In this document: positions 22,206 to 32,090 of the stretch, piece by piece
Layout: each line of letters begins with the position of its first letter
Position numbering within the stretch: position 1 is the first letter of the stretch
Source of the DNA: Kitasatospora sp. SUK 42
Lineage (GTDB): Bacteria > Actinomycetota > Actinomycetes > Streptomycetales > Streptomycetaceae
Length of the DNA stretch: 64,000 bases
Direction of reading: 5' to 3'
Assembly: GCF_015776785.2 (NCBI RefSeq)
Contig: NZ_LFMD02000002.1
Span: 770,916-834,915 of the forward strand
Notes under the pieces: model-generated
The model's database searches: none
What the model saw: the letters and a program-made list of their open reading frames with translations, nothing else
Told to the model about the DNA's origin: nothing
Position numbers and translations under genes: made by a program

Positions 22206-22982
22206 ATGTCGCAGTCGGTGGACCGCGCGTTGACCCTGCTCGGCTCGCTCGGCGACGGCCCGGTCTCGCTGGAGCAGGCCGCGGGCAGCCTCGGAGTGCA
22301 CAAGTCGACCGCGCTGCGGCTGCTGCGCACCCTGGAGGAGCACGGCTTCGTGCAGCGCCAGCCCGACCGGCGCTACCGGATCGGCGGCCGGGTGCTGTCG
22401 CTGGCCCACCGCGCGCTGGAGGAGATCGACGTGCGGCAGGTGGCCGCGCCCTACCTGGCGGCGCTCAGCGCACGCTCCGGCTACACCGTCCAGTTGGCCG
22501 TGCTGCACGACGGCGAGGTGCTCTACGTGGACGAGGTGGCCGGGCCCGGTGCGGCGTGGCCGTCCCGGATCGGGCGCCGCGCCCCGGTCACCGGGACGGC
22601 GATCGGCCGGGTGCTGCTCGCCGGGCTGCCGGAGGACGGCGTCCGGGAGCAGGAGCTGCCCTCCGAGCTGGCGGCGGTGCGCCTGCGGGGCTGGGCGGCC
22701 GAGTCCTGCGAGCACCGGGAGCCGGTGACCTGCGTGGCCGCGCCGGTCGCGGGCAGCGACGGACGGACGGTCGCGGCCTGCGCGCTGAGCGCCCCGGCCA
22801 GCCAGGTGCCTCCGACCGAACTGACCCGGATGCTGCCGGAGCTGCTCTGCACGGCCGAGGCCATCTCGCTCGCGTACGGTGGCTCGCCTACTCCTCGCTG
22901 GTGCGAGAACCGTTGCGGTTCCAGGCCCGCGGGGCGCGCCAGCCGTACTTCAGGGCGAGCATCCGCAGTCCGAAGGCGGTGA
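22206..22982 (+). CDS. IclR-family transcriptional regulator
   Basis: 258 residues. The N-terminal winged helix-turn-helix is at about 1-60 ([40 protein letters not shown]). The C-terminal IclR effector domain (about 75-225) has [21 protein letters not shown] and [13 protein letters not shown]. The ATG has a GGGGGG site 4 nt upstream. The last 30 residues are Arg/Ser-rich and unlike the domain; they lie in the 95 nt that overlap the convergent TRIC gene, so the tail may be a read-through addition. It is divergent from the cysteine desulfurase. Its target is unknown. Confidence 0.87.
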   Translation: MSQSVDRALTLLGSLGDGPVSLEQAAGSLGVHKSTALRLLRTLEEHGFVQRQPDRRYRIGGRVLSLAHRALEEIDVRQVAAPYLAALSARSGYTVQLAVLHDGEVLYVDEVAGPGAAWPSRIGRRAPVTGTAIGRVLLAGLPEDGVREQELPSELAAVRLRGWAAESCEHREPVTCVAAPVAGSDGRTVAACALSAPASQVPPTELTRMLPELLCTAEAISLAYGGSPTPRWCENRCGSRPAGRASRTSGRASAVRRR

Positions 22983-23547
22983 GCGCGGCGGCGGTGCCGG
23001 TGACGCCGGTGAGCCGGCCGGCGCCGATCAGGACGGCCACCAGCGCGGCGCCGACCAGGGCCGGGACGGCGTAGATCTCCCGGTCCCAGCGCAGCAGCGA
23101 GGGGATCTCCCCGGCCAGCACGTCACGGATCACACCGCCGCCGGCCGCGGTCACCATGCCGAGCGCGACGGCCGCGACGGCGCCGAGCCCGTAGTCGTGC
23201 GCCTTGGCCGTGCCGGTGACGCAGAACAGCCCGAGGCCCAGGGCGTCCAGGGTCTGCACGGCCCGGTTGATCCGCTCGACCTCCGGGTGCAGGAAGAACA
23301 CCACGAGGGCGGCGGCCAGCGGGGCGAGGAAGTAGCCGAGGTTGGTGAAGGCGACCACCGGTGTCGCGCCGATCACCAGGTCCCGCATCACCCCACCGCC
23401 CAGGGCGGTGACCTCCGCCAGCACACAGATCCCGAAGATGTCCATGTTCTTGCGGACGGCGAGCAGCCCCCCGGAGAGGGCGAAGACGAATATGCCGACG
23501 AGGTCCAGCGACTGCTGCACGTCGGAGGGGAAGATCTGCGAGGTCAC
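22888..23547 (-). CDS. TRIC-like cation channel family (UPF0126) membrane protein
   Basis: 219 residues. Two similar halves of about three membrane helices each carry the repeated signature [12 protein letters not shown] (about 49-60) and [12 protein letters not shown] (about 135-146), the hallmark of bacterial TRIC/UPF0126 proteins, some of which form potassium-permeable trimers. The start is GTG with a poor ribosome binding site. Its 3' end overlaps the convergent IclR gene by 95 nt, so the two mRNAs are complementary there. Confidence 0.9.
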   Translation of the reverse strand: MTSQIFPSDVQQSLDLVGIFVFALSGGLLAVRKNMDIFGICVLAEVTALGGGVMRDLVIGATPVVAFTNLGYFLAPLAAALVVFFLHPEVERINRAVQTLDALGLGLFCVTGTAKAHDYGLGAVAAVALGMVTAAGGGVIRDVLAGEIPSLLRWDREIYAVPALVGAALVAVLIGAGRLTGVTGTAAALTAFGLRMLALKYGWRAPRAWNRNGSRTSEE

Positions 23548-23594
23548 GGAATCAACTATGACCTGCCGCGGAACCCTCCCCTCCGGCTACGGCA

Positions 23595-24680
23595 TCAGGA
23601 GGCCTTGTCCCCCGCCTTGTCCGCGGCCCCCGCGACCTCCGAGCCCTCCGGGAAGTGGCAGGCCACCTGGTGCCCGGTCTTCAGCGCCACCAGCGCCGGC
23701 TCCTGGGTGGCGCACACCTCCTGCGCCTTCCAGCAGCGCGTGCGGAACCGGCAGCCGCTGGGCGGGTTGATCGGCGAGGGCACGTCGCCCTTGAGCAGGA
23801 TCCGCTCGCGCCCGGCGCGCTGGCGTCGGCGCGGGTCGGGCACCGGCACCGCTGACATCAGGGCGTTGGTGTACGGGTGCATCGGGCTGCGGTACAGCGA
23901 GTCCCGGTCGGCGATCTCCACGATCTTGCCGAGGTACATCACCGCCACCCGGTCCGAGACGTGCCGGACGACCGAGAGGTCGTGCGCGATGATCAGGTAC
24001 GTCAGGCCCAGCTCCTGCTGCAGGTCGTCCAGCAGGTTGACCACCTGCGCCTGGATCGACACGTCCAGCGCGGAGACCGGCTCATCGGCGACGATCATCT
24101 TCGGCTTCAGCGCGAGCGCCCGGGCGATGCCGATGCGCTGGCGCTGGCCGCCGGAGAACTCGTGCGGGTAGCGGTTGTAGTGCTCGGGGCTGAGCCCGCA
24201 CAGCTCCAGCAGCTCCTGGACGGCCTTCCTGACCCCGCCCTCGGGCTCCACGCCCTGGAGCTTGAACGGCGCTCCGACGATGGTGCCGACGGTGTGCCGC
24301 GGGTTCAGCGAGGAGTACGGGTCCTGGAAGATCATCTGGATGTCGCGGCGCAGCGGCCGCATCGCCCCGACGCCCAGGTGGCTGATGTCGGTGCCCGCGA
24401 ACTCGATGGTCCCGCGGGTGGGTTCGTCCAGCCGGGTGACCAGTCGGCCCATGGTCGACTTGCCGCAGCCGGACTCACCGACGACGCCCAGCGTCTCGCC
24501 GGCGTTGACCGTGAAGTCGATGCCGTCGACGGCCCGCACCGCGCCGGTCTGGCGCCGCAGCAGTCCGCCCTTGATCGGGAAGTGCCGGGTCAGGCCGGTC
24601 ACCTTCAGCAGCGGCTCGCGGCCGGAGGCGGGCGCGGGCGGCGGGATCTCCGCCGTCTGGGTCGCCTGAGTGTCCGTCAT
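23595..24680 (-). CDS. Oligopeptide/dipeptide ABC transporter ATP-binding protein (OppF/DppF type)
   Basis: 361 residues. The ABC ATPase has Walker [10 protein letters not shown], the signature [15 protein letters not shown], and Walker [15 protein letters not shown]. The C-terminal oligopeptide-transporter extension carries [14 protein letters not shown], the cysteine motif typical of this family. It is the last gene of a five-gene leftward operon (permease, binding protein, permease, two ATPases), 34 nt after the OppD-type gene. GGAGA lies upstream of the ATG. Confidence 0.94.
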   Translation of the reverse strand: MTDTQATQTAEIPPPAPASGREPLLKVTGLTRHFPIKGGLLRRQTGAVRAVDGIDFTVNAGETLGVVGESGCGKSTMGRLVTRLDEPTRGTIEFAGTDISHLGVGAMRPLRRDIQMIFQDPYSSLNPRHTVGTIVGAPFKLQGVEPEGGVRKAVQELLELCGLSPEHYNRYPHEFSGGQRQRIGIARALALKPKMIVADEPVSALDVSIQAQVVNLLDDLQQELGLTYLIIAHDLSVVRHVSDRVAVMYLGKIVEIADRDSLYRSPMHPYTNALMSAVPVPDPRRRQRAGRERILLKGDVPSPINPPSGCRFRTRCWKAQEVCATQEPALVALKTGHQVACHFPEGSEVAGAADKAGDKAS

Positions 24681-24714
24681 CGGTTGTCTCCAGGAAGGTG
24701 GTACGAGGCCGGGC

Positions 24715-25785
24715 TCACAGCCGGGGCGCGATCTCTTCGGCGAAGATGCGGTGCCGCTCGTCGGCCGGCAGGTGGCAGGCCGCGAGGTGCCCGGGCGCGG
24801 CCTCGGCCAGCACGGGGAGTTCGCTCGTGGAGCGGCCGCCGGTCAGGGCGGCGTACGGGCAGCGCGGGTGGAAGGCGCAGCCGGACGGCACGTTGATCAG
24901 GCTGGGCGGGGTGCCCCGGACCGGCACCAGCCGGTCCTGGAGTTCCCGGTCCAGTCGCGGCATCGAGCCCAACAGGCCCCAGGTGTACGGGTGTTCGGGC
25001 GCGTCGAAGAGGGTTTCGGCGGGGCCGCGCTCGACGCACTTGCCGCCGTACATGACCAGCACGTCGTCGGCGAGCTCGGCGACCACCCCGAGGTCGTGGG
25101 TGATGATGACGACTGCGGAGCCGAACTCCTCCTGGAGGTCGCGGATGAGGTCCAGGATCTGCGCCTGGACGGTGACGTCCAGGGCGGTGGTGGGCTCGTC
25201 GGCGATCAGCAGCGAGGGGTCGTTGACCAGGGCCATGGCGATCATCGCGCGCTGGCGCATGCCGCCGGAGAACTGGTGCGGGTAGTCGTCCACCCGGCGG
25301 TCGGGCTGCGGGATGCCGACCCGGTCGAGCATCTCGATCGCCCGGGTCCGGGCCTGCTTCCTGGAGGCCTGCGGGTGGTGCACCCGGTACGCCTCGACGA
25401 TCTGCGCGCCGACCGTGTAGTAGGGGTGCATCGCGGTCAGCGGGTCCTGGAAGATCATCGCCAGTTCGCGGCCGCGCAGTTGGCGCACCCGTTCCGGTCC
25501 GGCGGCGATCAGTTCCTCGCCGCCCAGCCAGATCTCGCCGGTGATCCGGGCCCGCTTGGAGCGGTGCAGGCCCATGATGCCCAGCGAGGTGACGGACTTG
25601 CCGGAGCCGGACTCGCCGACGATGCCGAGGGTGCGGCCCTTGTGCAGGTCGAAGCTGACCCCGTCCACCGAGCGGACCAGGCCGTCGTCGGTGTCGAAGT
25701 GGATCCGCAGGTCGCGCACGGAGAGGTAGGGGTCACCGGCGGGGGCCGGCACGGCGTCCGCCGGGGTCTTCTGGAGGTCGGTCAC
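24715..25785 (-). CDS. Oligopeptide/dipeptide ABC transporter ATP-binding protein (OppD/DppD type)
   Basis: 356 residues. Walker A is GESGSGKSV, the signature is [15 protein letters not shown], and Walker B is [13 protein letters not shown]. The C-terminal [10 protein letters not shown] segment is the family's cysteine motif. The GTG at 25785 overlaps the permease stop (GTGA), giving translational coupling. It pairs with the OppF-type ATPase as a heterodimer that powers peptide import. Confidence 0.94.
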   Translation of the reverse strand: MTDLQKTPADAVPAPAGDPYLSVRDLRIHFDTDDGLVRSVDGVSFDLHKGRTLGIVGESGSGKSVTSLGIMGLHRSKRARITGEIWLGGEELIAAGPERVRQLRGRELAMIFQDPLTAMHPYYTVGAQIVEAYRVHHPQASRKQARTRAIEMLDRVGIPQPDRRVDDYPHQFSGGMRQRAMIAMALVNDPSLLIADEPTTALDVTVQAQILDLIRDLQEEFGSAVVIITHDLGVVAELADDVLVMYGGKCVERGPAETLFDAPEHPYTWGLLGSMPRLDRELQDRLVPVRGTPPSLINVPSGCAFHPRCPYAALTGGRSTSELPVLAEAAPGHLAACHLPADERHRIFAEEIAPRL

Positions 25786-26792
25786 GAGAGCCTCACGCGG
25801 GGGTCGACGAGGGCGTACAGGAGGTCGACCACGAGGTTGCAGACGACGATGAAGAAGGCGGCGAGCAGGGTGACGCCGAGGATCTTGGGCAGGTCGTTGT
25901 CGGCGATCGCCTGGACGGCGAAGGCGCCGACGCCCTGGAGCGAGAAGACCTGCTCGGTGATGAGCGCACCGCCGAGGAGCAGGCCGAGGTCCATGCCGAA
26001 GATGGTGACGATCGGGGTGAGCGCGGCGCGCAGCCCGTGCCGGGCGACGACCTTGCGCTCGACCAGGCCCTTGGCCCGGGCGGTGCGGATGTAGTCCTCG
26101 CTCATGGTCTCCAGCATTCCGGCGCGGGTGAGCCGGGCGTAGAGCGCGGAGTAGAGGAAGGCCAGCGAGATCCACGGGAGGATCAGGTTGCGGGCCCACA
26201 TCAGGGGGTCCTCGGTGAAGTCGACGTACTGGAGGTTGTCCAGGATCGGCCACTCGTAGCTGAAGACGGTGAGCAGCAGCGCGCCGGTGAAGAACACCGG
26301 GAGCGAGACGCCGGCGAGCGCGACGCCCATCGCGAGCCGGTCGAAGATCGAGCGCGGCTTGAGGGCGGAGACGACGCCGGTGGTGACGCCGGAGACCAGC
26401 CAGAGCACGGCCGCACCGATGGCCAGCGAGAGCGTGATCGGGATGCGCTTGGTCAGCTCGGGCCAGACCTCCAGGTGGTTCTTGAAGGAGTAGCCGAAGC
26501 ACGGGACGTGGCAGGTGGCCGCGTCCGGGCCGAACTTGTACTCGGCGCCGCTGACCAGGCCCTTCAGGAAGTTCCAGTACTGGGTGTACAGCGGCTGGTC
26601 GAGGCCGAGGTTCTGCTTGACCGCCGCGACCGCCTCGGGGGACGGGTTCTTCCCCACGTACTGCGTGGCCAGCTGGTCGGCGGTCTCGCCGGCGATGCGC
26701 GGGAGCAGGAAGAAGATCGCGAAGGTGACCGCGCTGACCACCAGCAGCAGCACCACGGCCGCGAAGATCCTGCGGATGATGTAGGCAAACAC
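25782..26792 (-). CDS. Peptide ABC transporter permease (OppB/DppB type)
   Basis: 336 residues with about six membrane helices. The N-terminus MFAYIIRRIFAAVVLLLVVS is typical of OppB/DppB proteins. The EAA loop region appears as SEDYIRTARAKGLVERKVVARHGLRAALTP, split here as SEDYIRTARAKGL and the following basic stretch, which docks to the ATPase. The start is GTG. It follows the binding-protein gene by 99 nt. Confidence 0.92.
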   Translation of the reverse strand: MFAYIIRRIFAAVVLLLVVSAVTFAIFFLLPRIAGETADQLATQYVGKNPSPEAVAAVKQNLGLDQPLYTQYWNFLKGLVSGAEYKFGPDAATCHVPCFGYSFKNHLEVWPELTKRIPITLSLAIGAAVLWLVSGVTTGVVSALKPRSIFDRLAMGVALAGVSLPVFFTGALLLTVFSYEWPILDNLQYVDFTEDPLMWARNLILPWISLAFLYSALYARLTRAGMLETMSEDYIRTARAKGLVERKVVARHGLRAALTPIVTIFGMDLGLLLGGALITEQVFSLQGVGAFAVQAIADNDLPKILGVTLLAAFFIVVCNLVVDLLYALVDPRVRLS

Positions 26793-26891
26793 AGTTGGAC
26801 GGCTCCGGCGGCCCGCCGCCGTCCGGGATCTTCCGGACGGCGGCGGGCGCCGCTGCCTTCACCTGCCTTCAGGGATGCGGAGCCAGGCTCT

Positions 26892-28661
26892 TTACTTGGT
26901 GGTGCCGATGTTCAGGTAGTCGTACTCACCCGAGAAGGCCGAGGTGGACACCAGGTTGGTGGCGCTGTCCGGGCGGTACAGGAAGACCTTGAAGTCGGTC
27001 AGCGGGACGTAGACCGCCTGGTCCATGATCTTCTTGTCGATCTGGCCGTAGATCTTCTCGCGCGCCGACTTGTCGGTGTTGGCGATCGCGTCGTCGAGCA
27101 GCTTGTTGACCTCGGGGTCGTTCAGCTGGGCCAGGTTGCTGTTGCCGGAGGCCTTGATGGCCCGGCCGTCGGCGATCTGCTGGAGGAAGCCGTAGCCGGT
27201 CGGCCAGTCGGCGCCCCACTGCATCATCATCAGGCCGATGTTGTGGTCCTGGGTGAACTGCGGGACACCCGCGGCGTCCGAGAAGTACTTGCCCTGCGCG
27301 TACTTCTGGATCTCGACGTTGATGCCGATCTTCTTCAGCTGGGCCTGGATCGCGGTCGCCGCCTGGACCTCCGGGTCGCGCTCGGTGCGGGCGGTGATCA
27401 CGGTGCTGAAGCCGTCCGGCTTGCCGCAGGCCTTGAGGGCCTCCTTGGCCTTGTCGATGTCGCCCTTGTTGTCCTTGGTCTCCCAGGTGTTGAAGTCCTG
27501 GTGGCCCGGGATGTCCGGCGGGAGGACGGTGCTGGCGACCTGGCCGCGGATCGGGCCGCCGAGCGTGGTCTGCACGGAGACCTTGTCGATCGCGTACTGG
27601 ACGGCCTTGCGGCACTCGATGTTGTCGAACGGCGCGACCTTGGTGTTGATCGCGGTGTAGACCAGGCGGCCGCCGTAGGCGTTGTCGGTGCTGGCCTTCA
27701 GCTTCTGGTTCTGCAGGATCTGCGCCTGGGTCTGCGGGTCGACGCCGCCGCCGACCAGGTCCACCTGGGCGTTGCCGGCGATCAGGTCCTTGTCGATCGT
27801 GGACTGCTCCATGCCCATCCGGACCACGATCTTGTCCGCGAGCTGCTTGCGGATCGGGTCGGTGGCCGGGTCCCAGTTGGTGTTCGGCACCAGGGTGAGC
27901 TGCTTGCCGTCCTCGTAGGACTGGAACTTGTAGCTGCCCGAGGAGACCACGTGCTTCACGTAGCCGGAGCCGTCGTCCTTGGCCTGCGGGACCGGGGCCG
28001 TCTGCGGGGCGCTGACCAGGTAGTCGAAGTCCGCGAAGGGCTGCTTCAGGTGGAAGACGACGGTCTGGTCGTCCGGGGTCTCGATCGAGTTCAGGCCGCC
28101 CTCCTTGTCCTTGTACGGACCCTGGTAGGGCGTGGCGTTGTCGACCAGCAGGTCGTGGAAGTAGGTCGGGCCGTTGGAGTTCACGTCCGGCGCGAAGTTG
28201 GAGCGCTCGACGGCGTACTTGACGTCCTTCGAGCTGATCGGGGTGCCGTCGTCGTACTTCAGGCCCGCGCGCAGCTTGTACGTCCAGGTCAGGCCGTCCG
28301 CGCTGGGCTTGCCCAGGCTCTCGGCGAGGTCCGGGACCAGCTTGTTGCCGTCGGCGCCGGGGCCCGGGGCGAAGGTGGTCAGCGGACGCCCGTACAGGCG
28401 CGAGAAGTTGTAGATGTAGGCGTAGTACGTGTTGCCCGGGTCGAAGGAGTCCGGGGCGCCCTTCATCTCGTAGGTGACCGTCCCGCCCTTCTTGTCCGAG
28501 GCGTTGACGATGCCCTTGGTTGCCGCGTCGGCGCCGGCGCCGCCGGCACTGCCGCTGGCGGAGGAGGAGCCGGAGCTCTTGCTGCCGGACGTGCATCCGG
28601 TCACGACGAGGACCGCGGCGGCGGCCGCCGCGGTCAGCGCGACGGTACGGGACCTACGCAT
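26892..28661 (-). CDS. Lipoprotein peptide-binding protein of the ABC importer (SBP family 5)
   Basis: 589 residues. The lipoprotein signal peptide ends in VVTGC with the lipid-modified Cys23. A Gly/Ser-rich linker follows, then the family 5 solute-binding fold (APDSFDPGNTY, LRAGLKYDDGTPISSKDVKYAVERS, and NIECRKAVQYAIDK). It should capture oligopeptides outside the membrane for the OppBCDF-type complex. The ATG at 28661 has AAGGGG upstream. It sits between the two permease genes. The genes could belong to a BldK-like signalling importer or a nutritional one; sequence alone does not decide. Confidence 0.93.
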   Translation of the reverse strand: MRRSRTVALTAAAAAAVLVVTGCTSGSKSSGSSSASGSAGGAGADAATKGIVNASDKKGGTVTYEMKGAPDSFDPGNTYYAYIYNFSRLYGRPLTTFAPGPGADGNKLVPDLAESLGKPSADGLTWTYKLRAGLKYDDGTPISSKDVKYAVERSNFAPDVNSNGPTYFHDLLVDNATPYQGPYKDKEGGLNSIETPDDQTVVFHLKQPFADFDYLVSAPQTAPVPQAKDDGSGYVKHVVSSGSYKFQSYEDGKQLTLVPNTNWDPATDPIRKQLADKIVVRMGMEQSTIDKDLIAGNAQVDLVGGGVDPQTQAQILQNQKLKASTDNAYGGRLVYTAINTKVAPFDNIECRKAVQYAIDKVSVQTTLGGPIRGQVASTVLPPDIPGHQDFNTWETKDNKGDIDKAKEALKACGKPDGFSTVITARTERDPEVQAATAIQAQLKKIGINVEIQKYAQGKYFSDAAGVPQFTQDHNIGLMMMQWGADWPTGYGFLQQIADGRAIKASGNSNLAQLNDPEVNKLLDDAIANTDKSAREKIYGQIDKKIMDQAVYVPLTDFKVFLYRPDSATNLVSTSAFSGEYDYLNIGTTK

Positions 28662-28713
28662 GGGTGAGATCAACCCCTTGAGGATGTGGAGGAGGGTGGG
28701 TCCTGACGCAGCG

Positions 28714-29703
28714 TCAGTTGCTCTTGGGATCGAGGGCGTCACGCAGCCCGTCGCCGAGCAGGTTGAAGGCGAGCACGGTGAGGAAGATCGCCAGACCGGG
28801 GACCACCATGTACTGGGGGTCCACCTGGTAGTACTTGATCGCGTCGTTGAGCATGCCGCCCCAGGAGGCCTGCGGGGGCTGGATGCCGACGCCGAGGAAG
28901 CTGAGCCCCGCCTCGAACAGGATGTTGGTCGGGATCAGCAGGGTCGAGTAGACCAGGATCGGACCGACCAGGTTCGGCAGCAGCTCCTTGAACAGGATGA
29001 ACGGGCCGCGGGCGCCCAGGCTGCGGGCCGCGTGGACGAACTCCCGCTCGCGCAGCGACAGCGTCTGCCCGCGCACGATCCGGCCCATGTAGGGCCAGTT
29101 GAAGAAGCCGATCACGAAGATCAGCACCATGATGTGCAGCGGGAGGCCGTGCAGACCGAACGCGCCGCCCTGCAGCGAGGTCGAGATCGCGATGGCGAAG
29201 AGCAGCAGCGGGAAGGCCAGGAAGACGTCCATGATCCGGCTGATCAGGTTGTCCACCCAGCCGCCGTAGTAGCCGGCCATCACGCCGAGCACGGTGCCGA
29301 TCGTGTTGGACAGCAGGGTCGCGCCGAAGGCGACCAGCAGGGAGACCCAGGAGCCCTCGATGACCCGGGAGAGCAGGTCACGGCCCTGAAGCGGGTCGAC
29401 GCCGAGCAGGTGATCGCCGCTCATTCCGCCCCAGTCCCCGAGCGGGATGCCGCCCAGGTTGGCGTCGAGCAGGTCCTGGTTCAGGGCGTCGGGGTCGAGT
29501 CCGAACAGGGACTCGATGGGCTTGGCCAGTACGGCCAGGAGGATCAGCAGGATCACCACGATGCCGCCGACGACGGCGACCTTGTCCCGCTTGAAGCGGG
29601 TCCAGGCGATCCGACCGAGGGAGCGTCCCTCGATCGTCTTGGCCGGGGCGGCGGGGGCGGGTGCCTCCGGTTCGTTCCCGGCGGTTGCGATGGGTGCGGT
29701 CAT
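28714..29703 (-). CDS. Peptide ABC transporter permease (OppC/DppC type)
   Basis: 329 residues. The basic N-terminal part (RSLGRIAWTRFKRDKVAVVGG) precedes the first membrane helix. Further motifs include LLGVDPLQGRDLLSRVIEG and the EAA-type loop REREFVHAARSLGARG. The ATG at 29703 follows GAGGGGA. It is the first gene of the importer operon; the promoter must lie in the long upstream region. Confidence 0.92.
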   Translation of the reverse strand: MTAPIATAGNEPEAPAPAAPAKTIEGRSLGRIAWTRFKRDKVAVVGGIVVILLILLAVLAKPIESLFGLDPDALNQDLLDANLGGIPLGDWGGMSGDHLLGVDPLQGRDLLSRVIEGSWVSLLVAFGATLLSNTIGTVLGVMAGYYGGWVDNLISRIMDVFLAFPLLLFAIAISTSLQGGAFGLHGLPLHIMVLIFVIGFFNWPYMGRIVRGQTLSLREREFVHAARSLGARGPFILFKELLPNLVGPILVYSTLLIPTNILFEAGLSFLGVGIQPPQASWGGMLNDAIKYYQVDPQYMVVPGLAIFLTVLAFNLLGDGLRDALDPKSN

Positions 29704-30090
29704 GGTCAGTTGGTCCCCTCGCCGACGGTGGCCGGCCCACGGGTGCCGGGCGCCGGTTCGGCGGTACGGCTGCGGACGTGCGGAGGTGCTAGGAGCGGGT
29801 GTTCGCGGCAGTACGTCGTGCACGGGGTACTGCCCCCACGCGGGATTGGGCATCGCGTGGTGGAGCGGTCTGCCTGCGCGTTCACCTTCGTGGGGTTTCC
29901 AGTACGCGCGGTGCGTTGCGCAGAACTCTCTGCCATCCGAACTGGCTTGCGCCAGCCCTGCCAACCGACAGATGCCCAACTGTGATCTGTGTGCATGCAC
30001 CTCCTCGATCTTCGGTATATCCCTCTTCACACGGCTGTAACAGCCATGTCAAGATGTGCCTGGATCGAGGCGGAAAATTCGTCCGGAAAG
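29704..30090. other. Long leader/promoter region of the peptide importer operon
   Basis: About 390 nt with no convincing gene. The far end (about 29995-30060) is AT-rich and contains TTGACA on the minus strand (30052-30047), a palindrome (30033-30045) and a GATATA box (30021-30016). The operon is therefore probably transcribed with a leader near 300 nt, long enough for regulation in the mRNA. Confidence 0.45.
30033..30045. promoter_or_regulatory. Palindromic operator candidate upstream of the peptide importer
   Basis: GGCTGT-A-ACAGCC is a perfect 13-nt palindrome, extended with one mismatch to 19 nt. It lies between a TTGACA hexamer and a GATATA box on the minus strand, where a repressor would block transcription. 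Confidence 0.4.
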
Positions 30091-30131
30091 CACCGAAGCC
30101 GACCTGATGGCGAATCAAGTCGGCTTCGGTG
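30091..30131 (-). terminator. Terminator of the SseB-like gene pair
   Basis: Perfect 13-bp inverted repeat (30091-30103 with 30119-30131), 15-nt loop, about 30 nt after the stop of the SseB-like gene. Confidence 0.75.
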
Positions 30132-30161
30132 TAGAGGATTTGTCGAAACGGGTTTTGGCAA

Positions 30162-31106
30162 TCAGCGACCGGGGTATCCGGGCCACGGCTGCTGCTGCCC
30201 CCAGCCCTGCGCGGGCTGCTGGGCGCCGTACGACCACCCCGGTGTCGGCTGCCCGTGCATCGGCCGGCCCTGCACCGGCTGCCCCGGGTACGGCGGCGGC
30301 ACCGGCGGGTACGGTCCGGTCGGCGGGCGGCCCGCCTCCCGGTCGAAGAACGGCCGCGCGTTGGCGCGCATCCACAGCGCCACCGGGTCGTACTCGTCCG
30401 CCATCGCGACCGTGGACACCGCGAGCCCCTCCGGGGCCACCGCGATCGCCCGCTGCATCAGCGCCCGCACCGACTCGACCGACGGCGGCGAACTGTCGTA
30501 CAGGTCCAGGCCGATCGCCAGGTACGGCTCCCCCACCGCGGGCTGCACCCAGGCCCGGCGCAGCGCCCGCACCGCGCGCACCTCGCCGGCCTGCCGCTCC
30601 AGCAGCGCGAAGAACTGATGGGCGTTCACCTGCGGCTCGCTCAGCTTCAACGGGCCGGCCGGCAGCCGCTCCAGGCCCGCGGCGATCCGCCGCAGGTCCG
30701 CCCAGGGCACCCCGACCCCGCCGCCGGGCGCGTGCGGGTTGAGCCACAGGCCCCAGCGGGTGCGGTACAGCGAAGCGGCGATCTCCCGGCCGGAGATGAC
30801 CTCGTGGGCCCGCGCCCAGCCGGAGGCCGTCAGCTGCTCGGCGGAGGTGACGGCCGGCGCGTAGCCGTGGCCGCTGATCTCCATGTTCCCGTACTGGGCG
30901 TCCGGGCTGCCCGGCGTGCCGTGCCAGAGCAGCATCCAGACCCGGCCCTCGGCGAGCGCGTGCAGCAGCCGCTCGTACGCGTCGTAGCGCTCCGGCGCGA
31001 CCTCGCGCAGGACGCGCTCCAATGCGCCCGGATCCGCTCCCGGGCGCCCGGCCGGTGCCTGGCCCCAGGGCCCCGGCACACCGCCCGCTCCCGCTCCCGC
31101 ACTCAT
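30162..31106 (-). CDS. SseB-like protein with Pro/Gly/Gln-rich tail
   Basis: 314 residues. It has the layout of actinobacterial proteins annotated as enhanced serine sensitivity (SseB) family: an N-terminal domain with VWMLLWHGTPGSPDAQYG and TSAEQLTASGWARAHEVISG, and a C-terminal domain with LSEPQVNAHQFFALLERQAGE. The last 50 residues are a disordered PYPGQPVQGRPM-type tail. The ATG at 31106 follows GAGGTG. The function in actinobacteria is unclear. It follows a second, divergent-sequence SseB-like gene by 115 nt, upstream of the glycine/serine genes. Confidence 0.75.
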   Translation of the reverse strand: MSAGAGAGGVPGPWGQAPAGRPGADPGALERVLREVAPERYDAYERLLHALAEGRVWMLLWHGTPGSPDAQYGNMEISGHGYAPAVTSAEQLTASGWARAHEVISGREIAASLYRTRWGLWLNPHAPGGGVGVPWADLRRIAAGLERLPAGPLKLSEPQVNAHQFFALLERQAGEVRAVRALRRAWVQPAVGEPYLAIGLDLYDSSPPSVESVRALMQRAIAVAPEGLAVSTVAMADEYDPVALWMRANARPFFDREAGRPPTGPYPPVPPPYPGQPVQGRPMHGQPTPGWSYGAQQPAQGWGQQQPWPGYPGR

Positions 31107-31221
31107 GCGCCCACCTCGCCGCGCCTCTTTCCTCGAACCGCCGGCCCGTCGGCCGTCTGCACGCACCCTATGGCGCGGCAACGACCACCGCCACGGCGAC
31201 GTGCCTTCGACCGGAACCCGC

Positions 31222-32040
31222 TCACACCCGCGTGTAGAAAGGCAGTACCCGGGTGATCAGCCACTCGACCACCGGGTCGTCGGCGAGGTCGAGCAGTACG
31301 AGGTGGACGCCGCCCGGCAGCGGCGCGGTTCCCAGCGCTCGGCCGAGTGCGTCATTCACCGCGGCCGGGTCGGCCGGGGCCGCCGGGTCCAGCTGGACGC
31401 CCACGAACATCACGGTCGGCTCGCCCTCGATGCTGGCCAGCGCCCTGCGCGCGGTCAACACGCCGGGAAGGGCCGACAGTTCGGCCCGGCAGGCGGCCAG
31501 GAAGTGCTCCGGGTCCTCCCCCGGCACCGGCTCGCGCAGCGCCACCCGGCCGCCGCTCGGCGCCTCCGGGTGCTGCTCCCAGCGGTCCTCGCGCGGGCCG
31601 CGGCGCAGCTCGGCCACGCCCTGCGGCGGCACCGGGATGCCCACCGCCGCCTCCGGGTTGACCGCGATGCCCACGCCCAGCGGCAGCCCCCGGGCGAACT
31701 CCCGGACCGGGGCGACCGCGAAGGCCATCCCCGGCGCCTGCTGGAGGAACACCTCCTGCGAGGAGAACACCGGCACGTACGGGTCCCCGCCCAGCTCGAT
31801 GACCGGCAGGTCCAGCGACTGCCCGTTCGGGTCGCCGCCGGCCGGCAGCGGGACCCACACCTGACTGCGGGCCAGCACCTCGATCACCCGGGGCGTCGCG
31901 CCCGGGTCGCCCAGCGCGGCCGTCAGCACCTGCTCCAGCTCGTTGGCCGGCCACCCGCCGCCCGACGGCGCCGTCTGCGGTCCGTCCCACCCCTGCTGCT
32001 GCTCCACCGGGTACCCCATGCGCCGCCGATCCGCCCTCAT
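31222..32040 (-). CDS. SseB family protein
   Basis: 272 residues with an SseB N-terminal domain (SQVWVPLPAGGDPNG, PVFSSQEVFLQQAPG, GLPLGVGIAVNPEAAVGIPV) and an SseB C-terminal domain (ALREPVPGEDPEHFLAACRAEL). SseB was named for enhanced serine sensitivity in E. coli; the biochemical role is unresolved. It is divergent from the glycine riboswitch and gcvT, a suggestive but unproven link with serine/glycine metabolism. The start is either ATG 32040 or ATG 32019. Confidence 0.82.
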   Translation of the reverse strand: MRADRRRMGYPVEQQQGWDGPQTAPSGGGWPANELEQVLTAALGDPGATPRVIEVLARSQVWVPLPAGGDPNGQSLDLPVIELGGDPYVPVFSSQEVFLQQAPGMAFAVAPVREFARGLPLGVGIAVNPEAAVGIPVPPQGVAELRRGPREDRWEQHPEAPSGGRVALREPVPGEDPEHFLAACRAELSALPGVLTARRALASIEGEPTVMFVGVQLDPAAPADPAAVNDALGRALGTAPLPGGVHLVLLDLADDPVVEWLITRVLPFYTRV

Positions 32041-32090
32041 GCCGGTCGGCCGCCCTCTGCTGCGCCGACGCGCAGCAGTTTAGGGCCCGT

